A stretch of DNA of 64,000 nucleotides from Taxillus chinensis (Eukaryota > Streptophyta > Magnoliopsida > Santalales > Loranthaceae): contig CM042090.1 in the NCBI GenBank assembly GCA_023512835.1, forward strand, positions 5,239,826-5,303,825, given 5' to 3'. The notes below the pieces were generated by a model. That model searched no databases. It worked only from the letters and a program-made list of their open reading frames with translations, and was not told where the DNA came from. Positions 45,494-56,215 of the stretch are shown here, piece after piece; position 1 is the stretch's first letter; each line of letters starts with the position of its first letter. The position numbers and the translations under genes were made by a program.

Positions 45494-46291
45494 TCTTAAT
45501 TGAAAGTCTAGCTATAAACTTTAAATAAAGCGCTGGTTGGGAGGCAACCCAATGTTTTATTTTATTTATTTTTATTCAACAATTTTGTTTGCATGCTAAC
45601 CCTGGTGCGGTAGATTTTGTTTCTTTCTTGACTAACCATTTGCAGGATGAGCCAAAATTATTGGGCCTTGGACTTCTGAATTTATTTTAAGGAACAATTC
45701 CTGGAGCAAGGAACAAGTGAAGCCCACAAGTACTTGAATTTAAGCCCAACAAATTGGCGTGCAAGCATAGAAGTTGATCCATACTGCAAAAGCAACTCAG
45801 CGGAAAAGTTTGGGCTAATTTGGGCCTGCACGCCATATTGAACGCCAATTGACCAATTGGCGTGCATCTCTTTTGTCTCTGAAAATTTCTAGGCCAGTGG
45901 ATAAACATCACATGAAGCACTTTACCTCTTGCACGCCAATTGCTAGCTGTCATTTGAAGGGATAAAAAGGCAAAATACCGATTTTGACCCTCCTAGAAGC
46001 TTCAAGAATATCACGTGCAGAAGAGACTATTGCTTGACAGCTCATGAGGGACCCACCACCAAAATTTGGGACGATTCTGACCTGCGCGCCAATTCATCCA
46101 TATGACGTGCAAGGGCTAAAATGGTCCAAACGCTCTGAAATTTTGGGAGCACGTGTATTATTGCAATTGGAGCACATGTCCTTTTGCACGCTATAAGTAA
46201 GGAGGCCTGCATCTAGGTCTTCCACACCAAAAACGATTTCAGATATGAAATTGGGGATACACTGTTCTTTGCGCTTGCTCTTGTTTTAAAT
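45494..46291 (+). repeat. Spacer between pol and the 3' ORF, with U3-like motif repeats
   Basis: Between 45745 and 46110 the motifs aattggcgtgca, gcacgccaatt and cgccaattgaccaattggcg recur several times. The order (gcaagcata ... tactgca ... aatttgg.cctgcacgcca) matches the U3 part of the LTRs near 38560-38770 and 50320-50530. The stretch therefore seems to be derived from, or to share a functional array with, U3. No coding frame is present. Confidence 0.65.
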
Positions 46292-47860
46292 GTGGTGCGT
46301 ACAAGGAGGTCAGGCAAGGAAGAGGTGCACTCACCTAGTGCTGATAGCAGTACTGAAGAGGAGATACTCTTAGGGCATGCTCTGGATATGCGTGCTTTGG
46401 AGGAATTAGAGCTGGGTTGGGCTAGAGAGGTGGCTTTGAAGATTCAAAATCTGGGTTTACAAAGGTTAGTCTCTGCTCAATGTGCCATTTCCTACCCTGC
46501 CCTGCGAGAATTTTATGCATCTGTCTATGTGAATGAGGAAGAAGATGAATCGATAGGGACTGTGCAGGGGGTCTATGTCCGAATTACCCCTGATGTTATT
46601 AGAAATTGCTTTAATATCCCTGCACCCACTGATAGCTTCCCTCATTTAAGCTTAAGAGAATTTGAAAATAGAAGGCAGTATACTAAGAATGGCTTTGTGG
46701 GAAAATTTAGATGCCTAGCTTACCTTGTAGGAAAGTGCTTATTGATTCAGACTAGTGGAAGGGATAGTGTGCCTAAGCCACATCTGGAATTCATGTATAG
46801 TATGGATCATATGTTAAATGTGGATTGGGCCACTACCATTTTTAAGTGGTGGAAGAAGAATTCAACAAAACAGATTAATGGCAGAATTTTGTGTTTGATA
46901 TTCCAAAGCCCGCCTACTTTGAATTTTTCTGCCATGAATAGCATTCCTTTCCCTCATCGCTGAGTTTTAAGAGTATTGCATACTGAAGGAGGTTTGGGGG
47001 TCAGTACAAGAGGTCATTGGGCAACTAGTGTTCCTCCTCCATCACAGCCATCTAGGCACAACGTTCATGTGGAGAGATCCACTGACTTTGCAAGGAACAC
47101 CTCTATTCCAATGGATGACAGGAAGCAAACTCTCTTCAAACTCACTGCCATGTACATGCAGTTCAATATGCACAAGGAAGATATTTTTAACTTCTTTCAA
47201 GGTATAAGTGGGCAGGTAGTGAGTGAAGTGAAAGTTATAAATTGGGCATTCACCAACGGGCACATCACTAGTGCCCAGTTTGAAGAGTTAATGGCCCTTA
47301 TCACTCAAGATCAATAAGCCACTTCCAGACCTAGAACCAGAGCATGGGAAGCTCCTGAAGCTCCTGCTACTGCATCTACTGAAGCGTGGAGAAAAGAAAC
47401 ACAAGAGCTCAGGGAGGCAAATGCTAGAACCCAACGCGAAGTGGAAACATTAAGGAAGAATAACAAGGAAGTCAAGGGCCTCCTAGGCAAAATTTGGAAG
47501 GCCTTGACCAAGAAAAAAGCATCTAAACACTCTCCTGTAGTAGAGATATCTGAAGAAGACTCACCTTCAGTCCATGAAGACTCTTATCATGCCCAGGAAG
47601 ACCCACCACAACCAGAAACTTCAGCCGGGCAAGCTTATTATCCAGAGGAGGCAGAGCCAGCAGCAGGGCATTCACCTTTTCAGCCCTTTATGGATCCTAC
47701 CTATTCTTAGGCTATTGTGCCTATGGTGCTTCCTGTCTCATGGGGGACATACATTCCTGGTGCACCTCAAGACCTGCTCGGAGAGCCTATACACTTAACC
47801 ATAGATCCAACCCTATCATCTGCAGAGAGTCAAGCAGAATTTTAGAACTTCATTAACTCC
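46292..47860 (+). pseudogene. Athila 3' ORF, N-terminal part (plant transposon-protein / ATHILA ORF-1 type)
   Basis: The plus frame from about 46292 starts with an Arg-rich VRTRRSGKEEV. It contains a domain with ALREFYASVYVN and GVYVRITPDVIRNCFNIP, wording of the 'putative plant transposon protein' type found in Athila 3' ORFs. A Glu-rich linker with a coiled-coil-like stretch (QELREANARTQREVETLRK, near 47402-47458) and a Pro/Gln/Glu-rich tail follow. Stops at 46961 (TGA), 47315 (TAA), 47708 (TAG) and 47843 (TAG) interrupt the frame without shifting it. All fit C-to-T changes of CGA, CAA or CAG. No ATG is in frame at the start; an ATG at 46290 lies in another frame. The Athila 3' ORF is often called env-like, but I see no membrane segment here. 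Confidence 0.65.
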
Positions 47861-48535
47861 CAGGTGTTAAGGGCTCGTTTTGCAAGGGAGATGGACCTCT
47901 TCACCTCGTTTGTCCTTCAACGGATCTTATGTGATGAATATCTATACACAGATGAGGTGGACTTATTTTGTAGGACTATGCGTTTTGTAGTGGAGGCTGA
48001 GCCTCATAACTACCCACTATCCCAGTATACCTCTATTATGTTGTGTGAGCTTTATGAGCAACCTTTGTCTGAAAGTGTGTGGCGCCAGCGTATAAATGGT
48101 CAGAATGAAGGGCACCGTCCTTGGCATGGTATGCACGAGGTGCTGATCCCTGTGCACATTGATCGTCACTGTGTCTTGGTGCATGTGGATTTGAGTGCAG
48201 GGCATGCAGTGCTTTATGATCCAAGCCAAGGTGAAGGGTTCACCAGAAGAAAGAGCCAGCTTGTTCATGGGCTCATAAAAAGAATCAAGGATGCGATAAA
48301 AAAAGAAGGATTGTTGCAGGACAAGCTCCCTCTTATTCACCTCAACGAAATGGAACTCCCTCAATAGCCTGACCAATTCAGCTGTGGGATTTTTGTTTGC
48401 TACTATATGATGGCTATTCTGCAAATGAGAGAAAGCTGGGAAATACGCGGAGAAACCTCAGCTGATTTTGTTACTCGTGCACGTCGAATGGTGGCCAATG
48501 TTATCTACTACTATAGCTTTCCAACTAAGAGGTAA
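47861..48535 (+). pseudogene. Ulp1-like (C48) cysteine protease domain, C-terminal part of the Athila 3' ORF
   Basis: The same frame as the preceding ORF continues to TAA at 48533-48535. It shows VLIPVHIDRHCVLVHVDL, AVLYDPSQG and PDQFSCGIFVCYYM. These match the Ulp1/SENP fold around the His-Asp-Gln-Cys active site. His is at 48167-48169 and Asp at 48218-48220 (17 codons apart, the usual spacing). Cys is at 48383-48385, in an SCGIF context. The codon six before the Cys, where the oxyanion-hole Gln is expected, is TAG (48365-48367), a probable CAG-to-TAG change. Ulp1 enzymes remove SUMO; domains of this type occur in several plant DNA transposons. Its activity on SUMO is not shown. Confidence 0.75.
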
Positions 48536-50126
48536 GTATTTTCCTACTCCCTATTTCATGCCATGAGGACATAGCATATTTTAAGTGTGGTGTATTGGGG
48601 AGTGACTTGAGCCACTTGCTTGTCTTTTATGTTGTGTGATTGCATGTTTTATTTATGGTATTTGTTCTTAGATTGTTTGTTAGTCATTCTAAAAAAAACA
48701 AAAATTTGTTTGCATGCTTGTTTGCGTTGCCTGCTTGGGTGATTTACATGTGGAGACATGGATATTAAGTATGCAATTTTGGCCTAAAAATTTTACTTTT
48801 TGTGCCACATTAGTATCATATTGTGATAAGGATGTTAAAGTAATTAAAATGTGCTCTGATTTGGTTTAATCATGTCTTTATCTGTTGAATGATATCACCA
48901 TGTTTTTGGAGCTGAAGTTTGAATATTAGCTAAGCATAACATGCTACGATAGACCTTAGTGACCCTTAAAGTTGAGTGACAAAGAAAATAAAAAGAAAAC
49001 ATGAGAAAAGCTTCTTTTTAGCCCTTGAGTGCCATTTTTGGGCATGGGTAATAGTTTTCTTACTCTTCTTTGCTTTCAACATTGGTTATTTAATGGTAGG
49101 ATTCAAGTAAGCATGTGATTACTTATTAGTGCTCAATGTTTGGTTTGTAGTTAGGGTGCAAGGCCTCTTAGTCACTTTGACTGTCTATGGATTTTTTTTC
49201 TTTATTTTGTGGTGTTGGAAAGTAAAAGAAAGGCTATGATGCACATTGTGAAAAGGGTATGCATTAGAGAAATCCAACCTTTCTATGTGTTTGTAAGTAT
49301 TGTTATTTCATTGCAGCAAGAAAGAAAGGGCAAAAAGAAAAAGTGAGCATGAATAAAAAAGAGTGAATAATCCATCAAGGGAGAGCATAAAATGCAACCT
49401 TGTAAGGTTATTACTTAAAAGAAAAAAAAGAAAAGAAAAAGAAAAGAAAAAAGAGATTCAAAATAAAAGCCACAATAGCTTGATGTTTATATGAGTAATT
49501 AGTTAGTTTTGTAGCCACAATGGCTGAGTTTTGTTTGTTTTGAGAGTGTTGAGCTCAATTCTTAGGCTCAAGGTGTGTTTTATCAGTTATTAGAGTAGAG
49601 TGTGAGTTTATCGAGATTTGAATAGTGTGTGAGTTTCAAATAAAGTAGAATAGAGAGTGTGTTTTCTTTGATGAGCACAATAGGGAACTCTTATGATTGC
49701 TTGGAAAGTACTTAATCAATAGCTGATGGCGAATGTAGTGAGGAGTTTACCAATCCTTTGTTAATTGTTAGGTACTGTCATTGGGCTTGAGATTGAGAGA
49801 AAAGAGAATTTATATTTGAGTGAGGCAGCTTTATCCTTGGTGAGAACTTAAAGGGAAACTAGGTGCTATTTTATCATGGAATACTTGTTGATATCTGAAT
49901 TTTCATTGCTGAGATTGCATGGTTATTGGACTTAAGAATATGGATATGAATGAACTAAGCTATGACTCATTTTGGTTGCTTAAATTCCCATTTCATCATG
50001 ATAGAGTGCATGCTTAGGAAACCATGATTCTCCTTGATTGTTATTTTATTTTTCTTCCAGTTTTACTGAGTGTTTATTTTATTTCTGCATGCTTGAGGAC
50101 AAGCAATGGTTTAAGTATGGTGTATT
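48536..50126 (+). mobile_element. Athila 3' noncoding region and polypurine tract
   Basis: A long noncoding stretch characteristic of Athila. It has an A/G-rich polypurine run at about 49410-49460, and tttgagtgaggcag near 49815-49835 and gcttgaggacaagcaatgg near 50091-50109. Both strings are also present, in the minus orientation, near 61951-61976 and 61671-61690 in the second element. LTR starts follow at TGATAACGTG (50127). Confidence 0.7.
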
Positions 50127-51637
50127 TGATAACGTGCATTTATGCCGTTATTCTATTGCCTATTTAGGGGTGTTTAAGAGCATGATTAGAGCCTTATTGT
50201 ATCATATTTCATTTATATTTGCTCTAACCCCTAGGAAGATGCTATTTGCATATACATGCACTTTTAGACTGTTTTGTCAGGTTTTGGATTAATTTTGACC
50301 AAGTAGATGGCCTCAAACCAATTGGCGTGCAGAACTAAAGTTTCTCATAATGATGTCCTCTACCTTCCACAGAAGTTTCAGAGCCAAAGGCCTTGAACGC
50401 CAATTGGACCAATTGGCATGCAAGCATATTACTGCATACCAACCTTCTAGATGTTGCAAGGAAGCTTGGGGAGGAATTTCACCTAATTTGGAGCTGCACG
50501 CCAATTGGGCATATGACGTTCAAATTGACGTGTAGCCATATTTTTGCACCGATTCAGTCGTTTTGTTATGTTGATCATTCTTTCCTAAAGGACCTTATTC
50601 ATATTGTGCTTAGATTGAGAGATTTTAATGTTGGAAGTGTCACTTATCAAAACTACGTCATTTTGATAAGTTGTGACAGATGGGCTAGGGCACACTTTAT
50701 AATACAGCATTCAGGCCCATCCAGCAGCTATAAAAGGAGGTCTACAGGTCTTTGGAAGAGGGGGGGTTTTTCACAACATGTTGGAGGCTTCACGTTTTTG
50801 GAGATTTTTACAGGGTTTTACGTTTTTGGAGGAAACCTAGGGAGCAGCCGTGATTTTGGAAACGTGGATTAAAGCTCTGCTGCGTGGGTGATTAGAAGAA
50901 GATGTTGAGTTTTTCCTGCTTGTGTTTGCTTGTAATCATGCGTGACCAGTCTTTTAATCTAGGGGAGCAATGTAGCCCCCTAAGTTGTTAAACTGATTAT
51001 TTGAATATTGGGTTTGTTTAATTGAGATTTCATGTTTTATGAATCTGTTCTTCATCTTTTAATATCTGGGGTGTACACCTGGGTTTTCTTAGCCTTAGTC
51101 TGAGGCTGATCTTTGATTCATAACATATTTGTGATTGGTGTGACCATTATCCTGTCATGAGTATTATAATTATGTTTTGTATGTTGCTACTATGATGACC
51201 ATTCAGGCAGACAGCACTTAGAAGGTTTTTAATGACCATTTGTAGAACCTTGGCTTAGTTATGGCATGTTATCAATTAAATAATCTCAAGAACCTTATAA
51301 TCAGTAGAAGCAGCGTAGGGAGGTGAAGTTGTGACCCTAGATACCTTTAATCCTTGAATCTTAGTCCTAAAAACAACTTGCTTTCTTTGATATTTTAGAA
51401 AACCACATAAAAATTAGATCTTTAGTTTAAAAAAGAGAACTTTTTGCCAAGACATTTTATAGAACAAGAGTAATTGGGTGTTTTGATTTAAAAACTAGAA
51501 AACTAGGCTAATCCCTATGGGTTCGACCCCTTGCTTGCTGCTATTCTTTTAGTGCAAACTTAGGGAATTTATTATCTTGAAAAGAGATTTAACGACATTA
51601 GCTAGCTCTTTTAGATAGGCTAAAAATCTGTATGTCA
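50127..51637 (+). mobile_element. Athila LTR, middle copy (3' LTR of the complete unit)
   Basis: 1511 bases, starting TGATAACGTGCATT right after the element's 3' noncoding region and ending CTGTATGTCA. It is nearly identical to 38518-39877. Instead of flanking host DNA it is followed by a second primer-binding site and gag start, so it is shared by two tandem units. Confidence 0.9.
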
Positions 51638-52053
51638 AATTGGCGCCGTTGCCGGGGATTCAACGGTTGACTAGCTTTAGAAAATCAACATTGAATGAAA
51701 TTGTCTGAATTCTGATCTTGGTGCTTATTTTTCTTTAGTTTTTATTTATTTTTGAATTGTTCGGAGCTGCTAGTTGTGTTCTTGTTTTCTTACAGGAACA
51801 TTCACAGCGTATTTGCGAGAATTCCTAGTTGTGCATGCCAAGAGAGGAGCTTATACCATTTAATTGGGAACCTGAAAGGTTGTTCAGAGCTCGTCGCAGG
51901 GTAGCTAGGGAAGTAGCACCAGAGGCTGAAATGCACTGCAAGGCTTAGAGCATTCAGTACATGAATTGATGGCAGATTTAAGGCCTGATGGTAGTGCACC
52001 GCAAGGAGGGGCCAATTACAATGGCCGATATCCAGAAGAAGAGGCTAATAGGT
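51638..52053 (+). mobile_element. Second, truncated Athila internal region
   Basis: Contains a perfect tRNA-Asp primer-binding site (TGGCGCCGTTGCCGGGGA, 51641-51658), the leader, and the first about 220 bases of gag from ATG 51835. It includes the same TAG frame break as in the first copy. At 52054-52057 (ttat) it jumps into LTR sequence. Confidence 0.85.
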
Positions 52054-52423
52054 TTATCAATTAAATAATCTCAAGAACCTTATAATCAGTAGAAGCAGCG
52101 TAGGGAGGTGAAGTTATGACCCTAGATACCTTTAATCCTTGAATCTTAGTCCTAAAAACAACTTGCTTTCTTTGATATTTTAGAAAACCACATAAAAATT
52201 AGATCTTTAGTTTAAAAAAGAGAACTTTTTGCCAAGACATTTTATAGAACAAGAGTAATTGGGTGTTTTGATTTAAAAACTAGAAAACTTGGCTAATCCC
52301 TATGGGTTCAACCCCATGCTTACTGCTATTCTTTTAGTGCAAAACTTAGGGAATTTATTATCTTGAAGAGAGATTTAATGACATTAGCTGACTCTTTTAG
52401 AGAGGCTAAAAATCTATCTGTCA
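52054..52423 (+). mobile_element. Athila LTR, right-hand partial copy
   Basis: Matches positions 51269-51637 of the middle LTR to its TCA end at 52423. The left part of the LTR is deleted; the junction with gag shows the four-base microhomology ttat. Host-side DNA starts at agtataaat (52424). Confidence 0.85.
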
Positions 52424-53588
52424 AGTATAAATAAAGCATGCGAGGAAAAAACTCAAAAACCTACTATACGCCAACCGTCGTGTTTTTTTCACGTTCTTCG
52501 AGTGAGAAACTTGGAGTTTGGAGGAAGAGGAGGTCTAACGATCCATATCAAAACCAGCCGTGTTTGAGGTAGGGAATCTATACCTTCTTCCTAGTGCTAT
52601 CTATCTATAGTAATTTAAGAGGTTAAATCATGTTCTAGGTTCAAGAAATGAGGATAATATATGTAAATTTATATATGTGTGATTTTTCATATGAATGTTG
52701 GCCTTTAATGATGTAAAATGTACATATTGTTGTTATTTCATATGAGATTACGTTTAGAGGTGGTTAGGGGCTCATTTTCCTAGTAAATAATTGGTAAAGA
52801 TTGTTTCACAAAGGCTAGTGGCCATTGTCGTGTCCGTCATGGTTTTGTGATTACTGTCCATCTCGTTTTCATGTTCTTTCATGTTAGTTCTGTGGTAGAG
52901 CTTCATGGAAGACCCTAGGAATCATATGAGGGCTTGTGGTTGGGAGTGAGTGTTATGAGGCTTAATATAGTTTTAATACCTTGATCGAGGCTTGTTTAAT
53001 ATATATGTGTTGATTTTAAAGACACGTTGTTATCTGTTGAGGCATATTTCCCCAAATTGTATATTGTATGGTAATGCTTACATTATGGAGTGCACACATT
53101 GCAGTTTGTATAAATGGATATGTTAACTTGTGATATTGTGTTTTTAATTGTAATATATGACATTGTGATGTTTGTCCTGTGTGGTTGAGGGAGGAAGTTT
53201 GCGTGACTATAGTTACGGTAGCCTATATGGCCAAAGATAAGGAAACCTATGTGGACTATTGTGGTTTGGATTCTAAGGTTGTACTGGATATGTGATTTTA
53301 ATTACTTATTTGCTAATGTTAATGACACGTCACGAGCCCATGTATGCACTTTCTTATGTAGAGGTTAGAAGTATGGGACGGGCCAGGGAGCCCATGTATG
53401 CCCTTTCTTATATTTCTTTTTATTTATCAATGTACTTATATTGGAGTTGAGCTTATGTAACCTTAAGAGGGAGGAATATTGTATAAGATTATTGAGTTCA
53501 ATAAGATGCTCTATTTGGACATCAGTTGTTTAACTATGTGGGCATGTTATAGTGTTATACTTCAGTTGTTAAACAGGTGGATACAACA
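52424..53588 (+). mobile_element. Chromovirus-like LTR remnant, left part
   Basis: The sequence is G+T-rich with a splice-donor-like GAGGTAGGG near 52567. It has short direct repeats (agcccatgtatgc.ctttcttat at about 53336 and 53389) and a composition like gypsy LTRs. It breaks off at the MITE half at 53597. Its continuation appears to lie on the minus strand from about 59979 downwards, as discussed in the findings. Confidence 0.4.
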
Positions 53589-53596
53589 CTTATACA

Positions 53597-53716
53597 TAGG
53601 GATGATAATTCTGGACCGACCGGCCCCGATCCAGGCAGTTTTTACCTGATCCACCTTGACCCAAAGAGATAGCGGGGCGGGCACAGGTATTGGCTGACCC
53701 GCCTCGACCCGACCTT
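53597..53716 (+). mobile_element. Left half of a GC-rich hAT-type MITE, ending in the 5-bp duplication ACCTT
   Basis: Starts TAGGGATGATAA, a hAT-type terminus like that of the MITE at 30817, preceded by cttataca (53589-53596). It is rich in GGGCGGG and GACCCGACC. It is interrupted at 53716 by an LTR. Its last five bases are ACCTT (53712-53716). The other half is at 59980-60145. Confidence 0.7.
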
Positions 53717-55211
53717 TGACACATGAAAATCATGTGTGTATTTTTATGTATATATTAGCTCAGCTAATGACTACTTATTTTTGTATTTACTGCCTTTTTG
53801 ACTAACTAAACATGGAAAGTGTGCCTTATTGTATGTCGTGTATTTTGTCTCGTTTGTATTTTTTTTTTCTCTTTTTCTTTTGGTGCAACATTTATATAGG
53901 AATATCAGATTTGAAAGACAAGGAGTGCTGGGTGTTGCACGTGGTGATGACTTTTTGCACGTGGCGAGGCAGGTTTGCATGGGCTAGAAATATGAAATGA
54001 AGATAATATTAAGGGGGTATTGATTTGCACGTAGCGATGCGTGCACATGGCGATGATTGCCACGTGCATTGCTATGTGCTCGCCACGTGCAGGGCAACAA
54101 TGATTGATTCTCCTGTGCATGTTTAGGTATCACCATGGCTTCCATTGGGCTCGGTGAGGATGACAAGACTAGAAGAAAGTAATGGTTACAAGATTTGAAG
54201 ATTTAATATGTGATCGCTATATATGGTAGATATGTAACTGCAAGACTTTGAGGGAATTAGTGTTAAGTGGAAAACGGAAATGGATGCCAGGGGAGATGGT
54301 GAAGGCTGGATTAAGAGCGTTTAAGGAAGGGAAGTAAATGGATAATGAATAAAGAAGAAACAGATGTGTCAGAGATGGGGATCGGAGTTTGTGAGATATT
54401 TGGATCGAAATTAGGTGATTGAAGAAGAACATCAAAGAACACACACAACAGGAGGATTATCAAAAGAAATGGGGGGAAAGGAGCCATTGAGGATTCAAGG
54501 GTTTCAAGTTCTATTGAGAAATTTCAAGTATGTTTTTGAATGAAACTGTTGATAGTAGATACAATATGTATGACTAATTTCTCTTTTTCTAGGGATACGA
54601 TGTAGCCCCCGGATCATTATGTGTTAGTTCGGCTATAGAGTGACGTTTGTAAGTTTAAGTTTTATGTAAGTTTTGCCTTACCTATGAAGTGTTTGATTTT
54701 ATGCATGAATCGAATTTGTTAGCCCTGTTCTGGGGTGGATCATGGCAAACTTAGGTGGGATATGTTACAGAGCTGACCAAACTTGTAATACATCTGATTG
54801 GCTTAGAACATTATCTTTTTTAAATCTCAATTCGCATGGACCAAATGGAAGAAGAAAAGTGTAGGTCCGTAAAACTAATAATTATATCATTCAAAATATA
54901 GGAGAACGAATGCATAGTGGAGGGTGGTGAAATCGAACCCCTGGAATCACATTCTCTGTTCACAACCAGAAAATCATTATTCAAAACTTCCTTTGCCAAC
55001 TCGTTTATTGTTATTTTTATTAAATTACAATCTTTTAAACAATGTAAGAGAAACATTCGAAATTCTAGATAATTAAGAGAAAGACATGCTTTAATGTTTG
55101 CATTACTTTAATTAGTACACAAGATCTTCGTGGGACGATAATCTGGGTTTAAAATCACATCCTTCTATTACTTGATTGTACACTTGTAATACACTACCTA
55201 TTGGCATGTCA
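53717..55211 (+). mobile_element. Athila-type 5' LTR of the second element
   Basis: 1495 bases, from TGACACATGAAAATCATGTG to GGCATGTCA. It is followed by a degenerate primer site (TGGCGTTGTTCCCATGGA, 55218-55235) and gag. The reverse complement of 60146-61654 matches it throughout with moderate divergence (for example around 53777-53830, 53930-54130 and 54835-55060), so the insertion is clearly older than the first Athila. Confidence 0.85.
53935..54095. repeat. Cluster of G-box-like ACGTG motifs in U3
   Basis: Variants of ttgcacgtggcga and its complement cgccacgtgca occur about six times (near 53935, 53957, 54027, 54043, 54059 and 54081). The minus-strand LTR has the equivalent cluster at about 61303-61370. 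CACGTG is the plant G-box core; a role in transcription is inferred. Confidence 0.6.
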
Positions 55212-55448
55212 AGTTTTTGGCGTTGTTCCCATGGATCTAGTGTGCTTTTGATTTGAGTAGGCAACATTTTTATCCTCTTGAACTTGATTAATCTAGATCT
55301 TATTGCTTAATTTTATTTTGAACCCGTATTTGTGCCATGCATTTGATTACTTGGTTGTGGGTTGCGAGATTGTTTATTTGGTGCGGGTTTATGTGTTTTT
55401 CATTTTGTTGTTTTGTTTGCAGGGAGCTTCTTAGGTGTTTCTTAGTGT

Positions 55449-56215
55449 ATGACTTGTTCAAGATCCAAAAAATTACTACCATTTGATTTTGAACTCGAGC
55501 GAACGTTGTTAGCTTGACGGTGATCTTTAGCTGTTGCTGAGGCTGAAAAGGGTGTTAAATCTTCTTCTCAATCTATAACATGCGTTAAGGCACAAATAAT
55601 ACAAGAGAAAAGCGGTAAAAACATGATAGACGGTAACTAACCACCACTACTGAAAGTTCAACTAGCGGCTCAACCATTACAAGAAGCTGCTGTATGACAA
55701 ATACCACGCACGTTAAGAGATTTCATGCGTCATATGATGGCAGACCAATATTCTGGCATCCAGCGGCCGCACATTCAGATAAACAATTTTGAGTTGAAGC
55801 CTGCCTTGATTAGTATGGTAGGTCATAGCTCATTTGGTGGTTCTGCATCCGAAGATCAATATAATCAACTCTCCACTTTCTTAGAGATGTGTGATACGGT
55901 AAAGATGAATGGTGTCCCAGACGATGCCATTAGACTGAAATTATTCCCTTTTTCATTAAGGGATTGGGCCAAGAGTTGGCTGCAGTCTTTGCCCCTAGGA
56001 GCCATTTCTACATGGCAGGATATAGTTGAGTATTTCTTAGCTAAATATTTTCCACTTGTGAAGATTGCTCATCTTAAAAATCAGGTGAACCAATTTAAAC
56101 AGTCTGACTTAGAGTCATTATATGAAGCTTGTGAGCAGTTTAAGGATTTGGTGAGACGAATCCTGACGATTGAAGGCTTGCCGGACTATAACCATGTACA
56201 TGCCTTTTACATGGG
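55449..56215 (+). pseudogene. gag: Athila-type gag, second element, truncated
   Basis: ATG 55449 starts MTCSRSKKLLPFDFELERTL, a plausible Athila gag N-terminus. It is broken by stops (TGA near 55516, TAG near 55640). ORF 55725-56285 holds DDAIRLKLFPFSLRDWAKSW and STWQDIVEYFLAKYFP from the gag domain. Similarity stops near 56215, where the element's coding sequence ends and unrelated AT-rich DNA follows. Confidence 0.75.
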
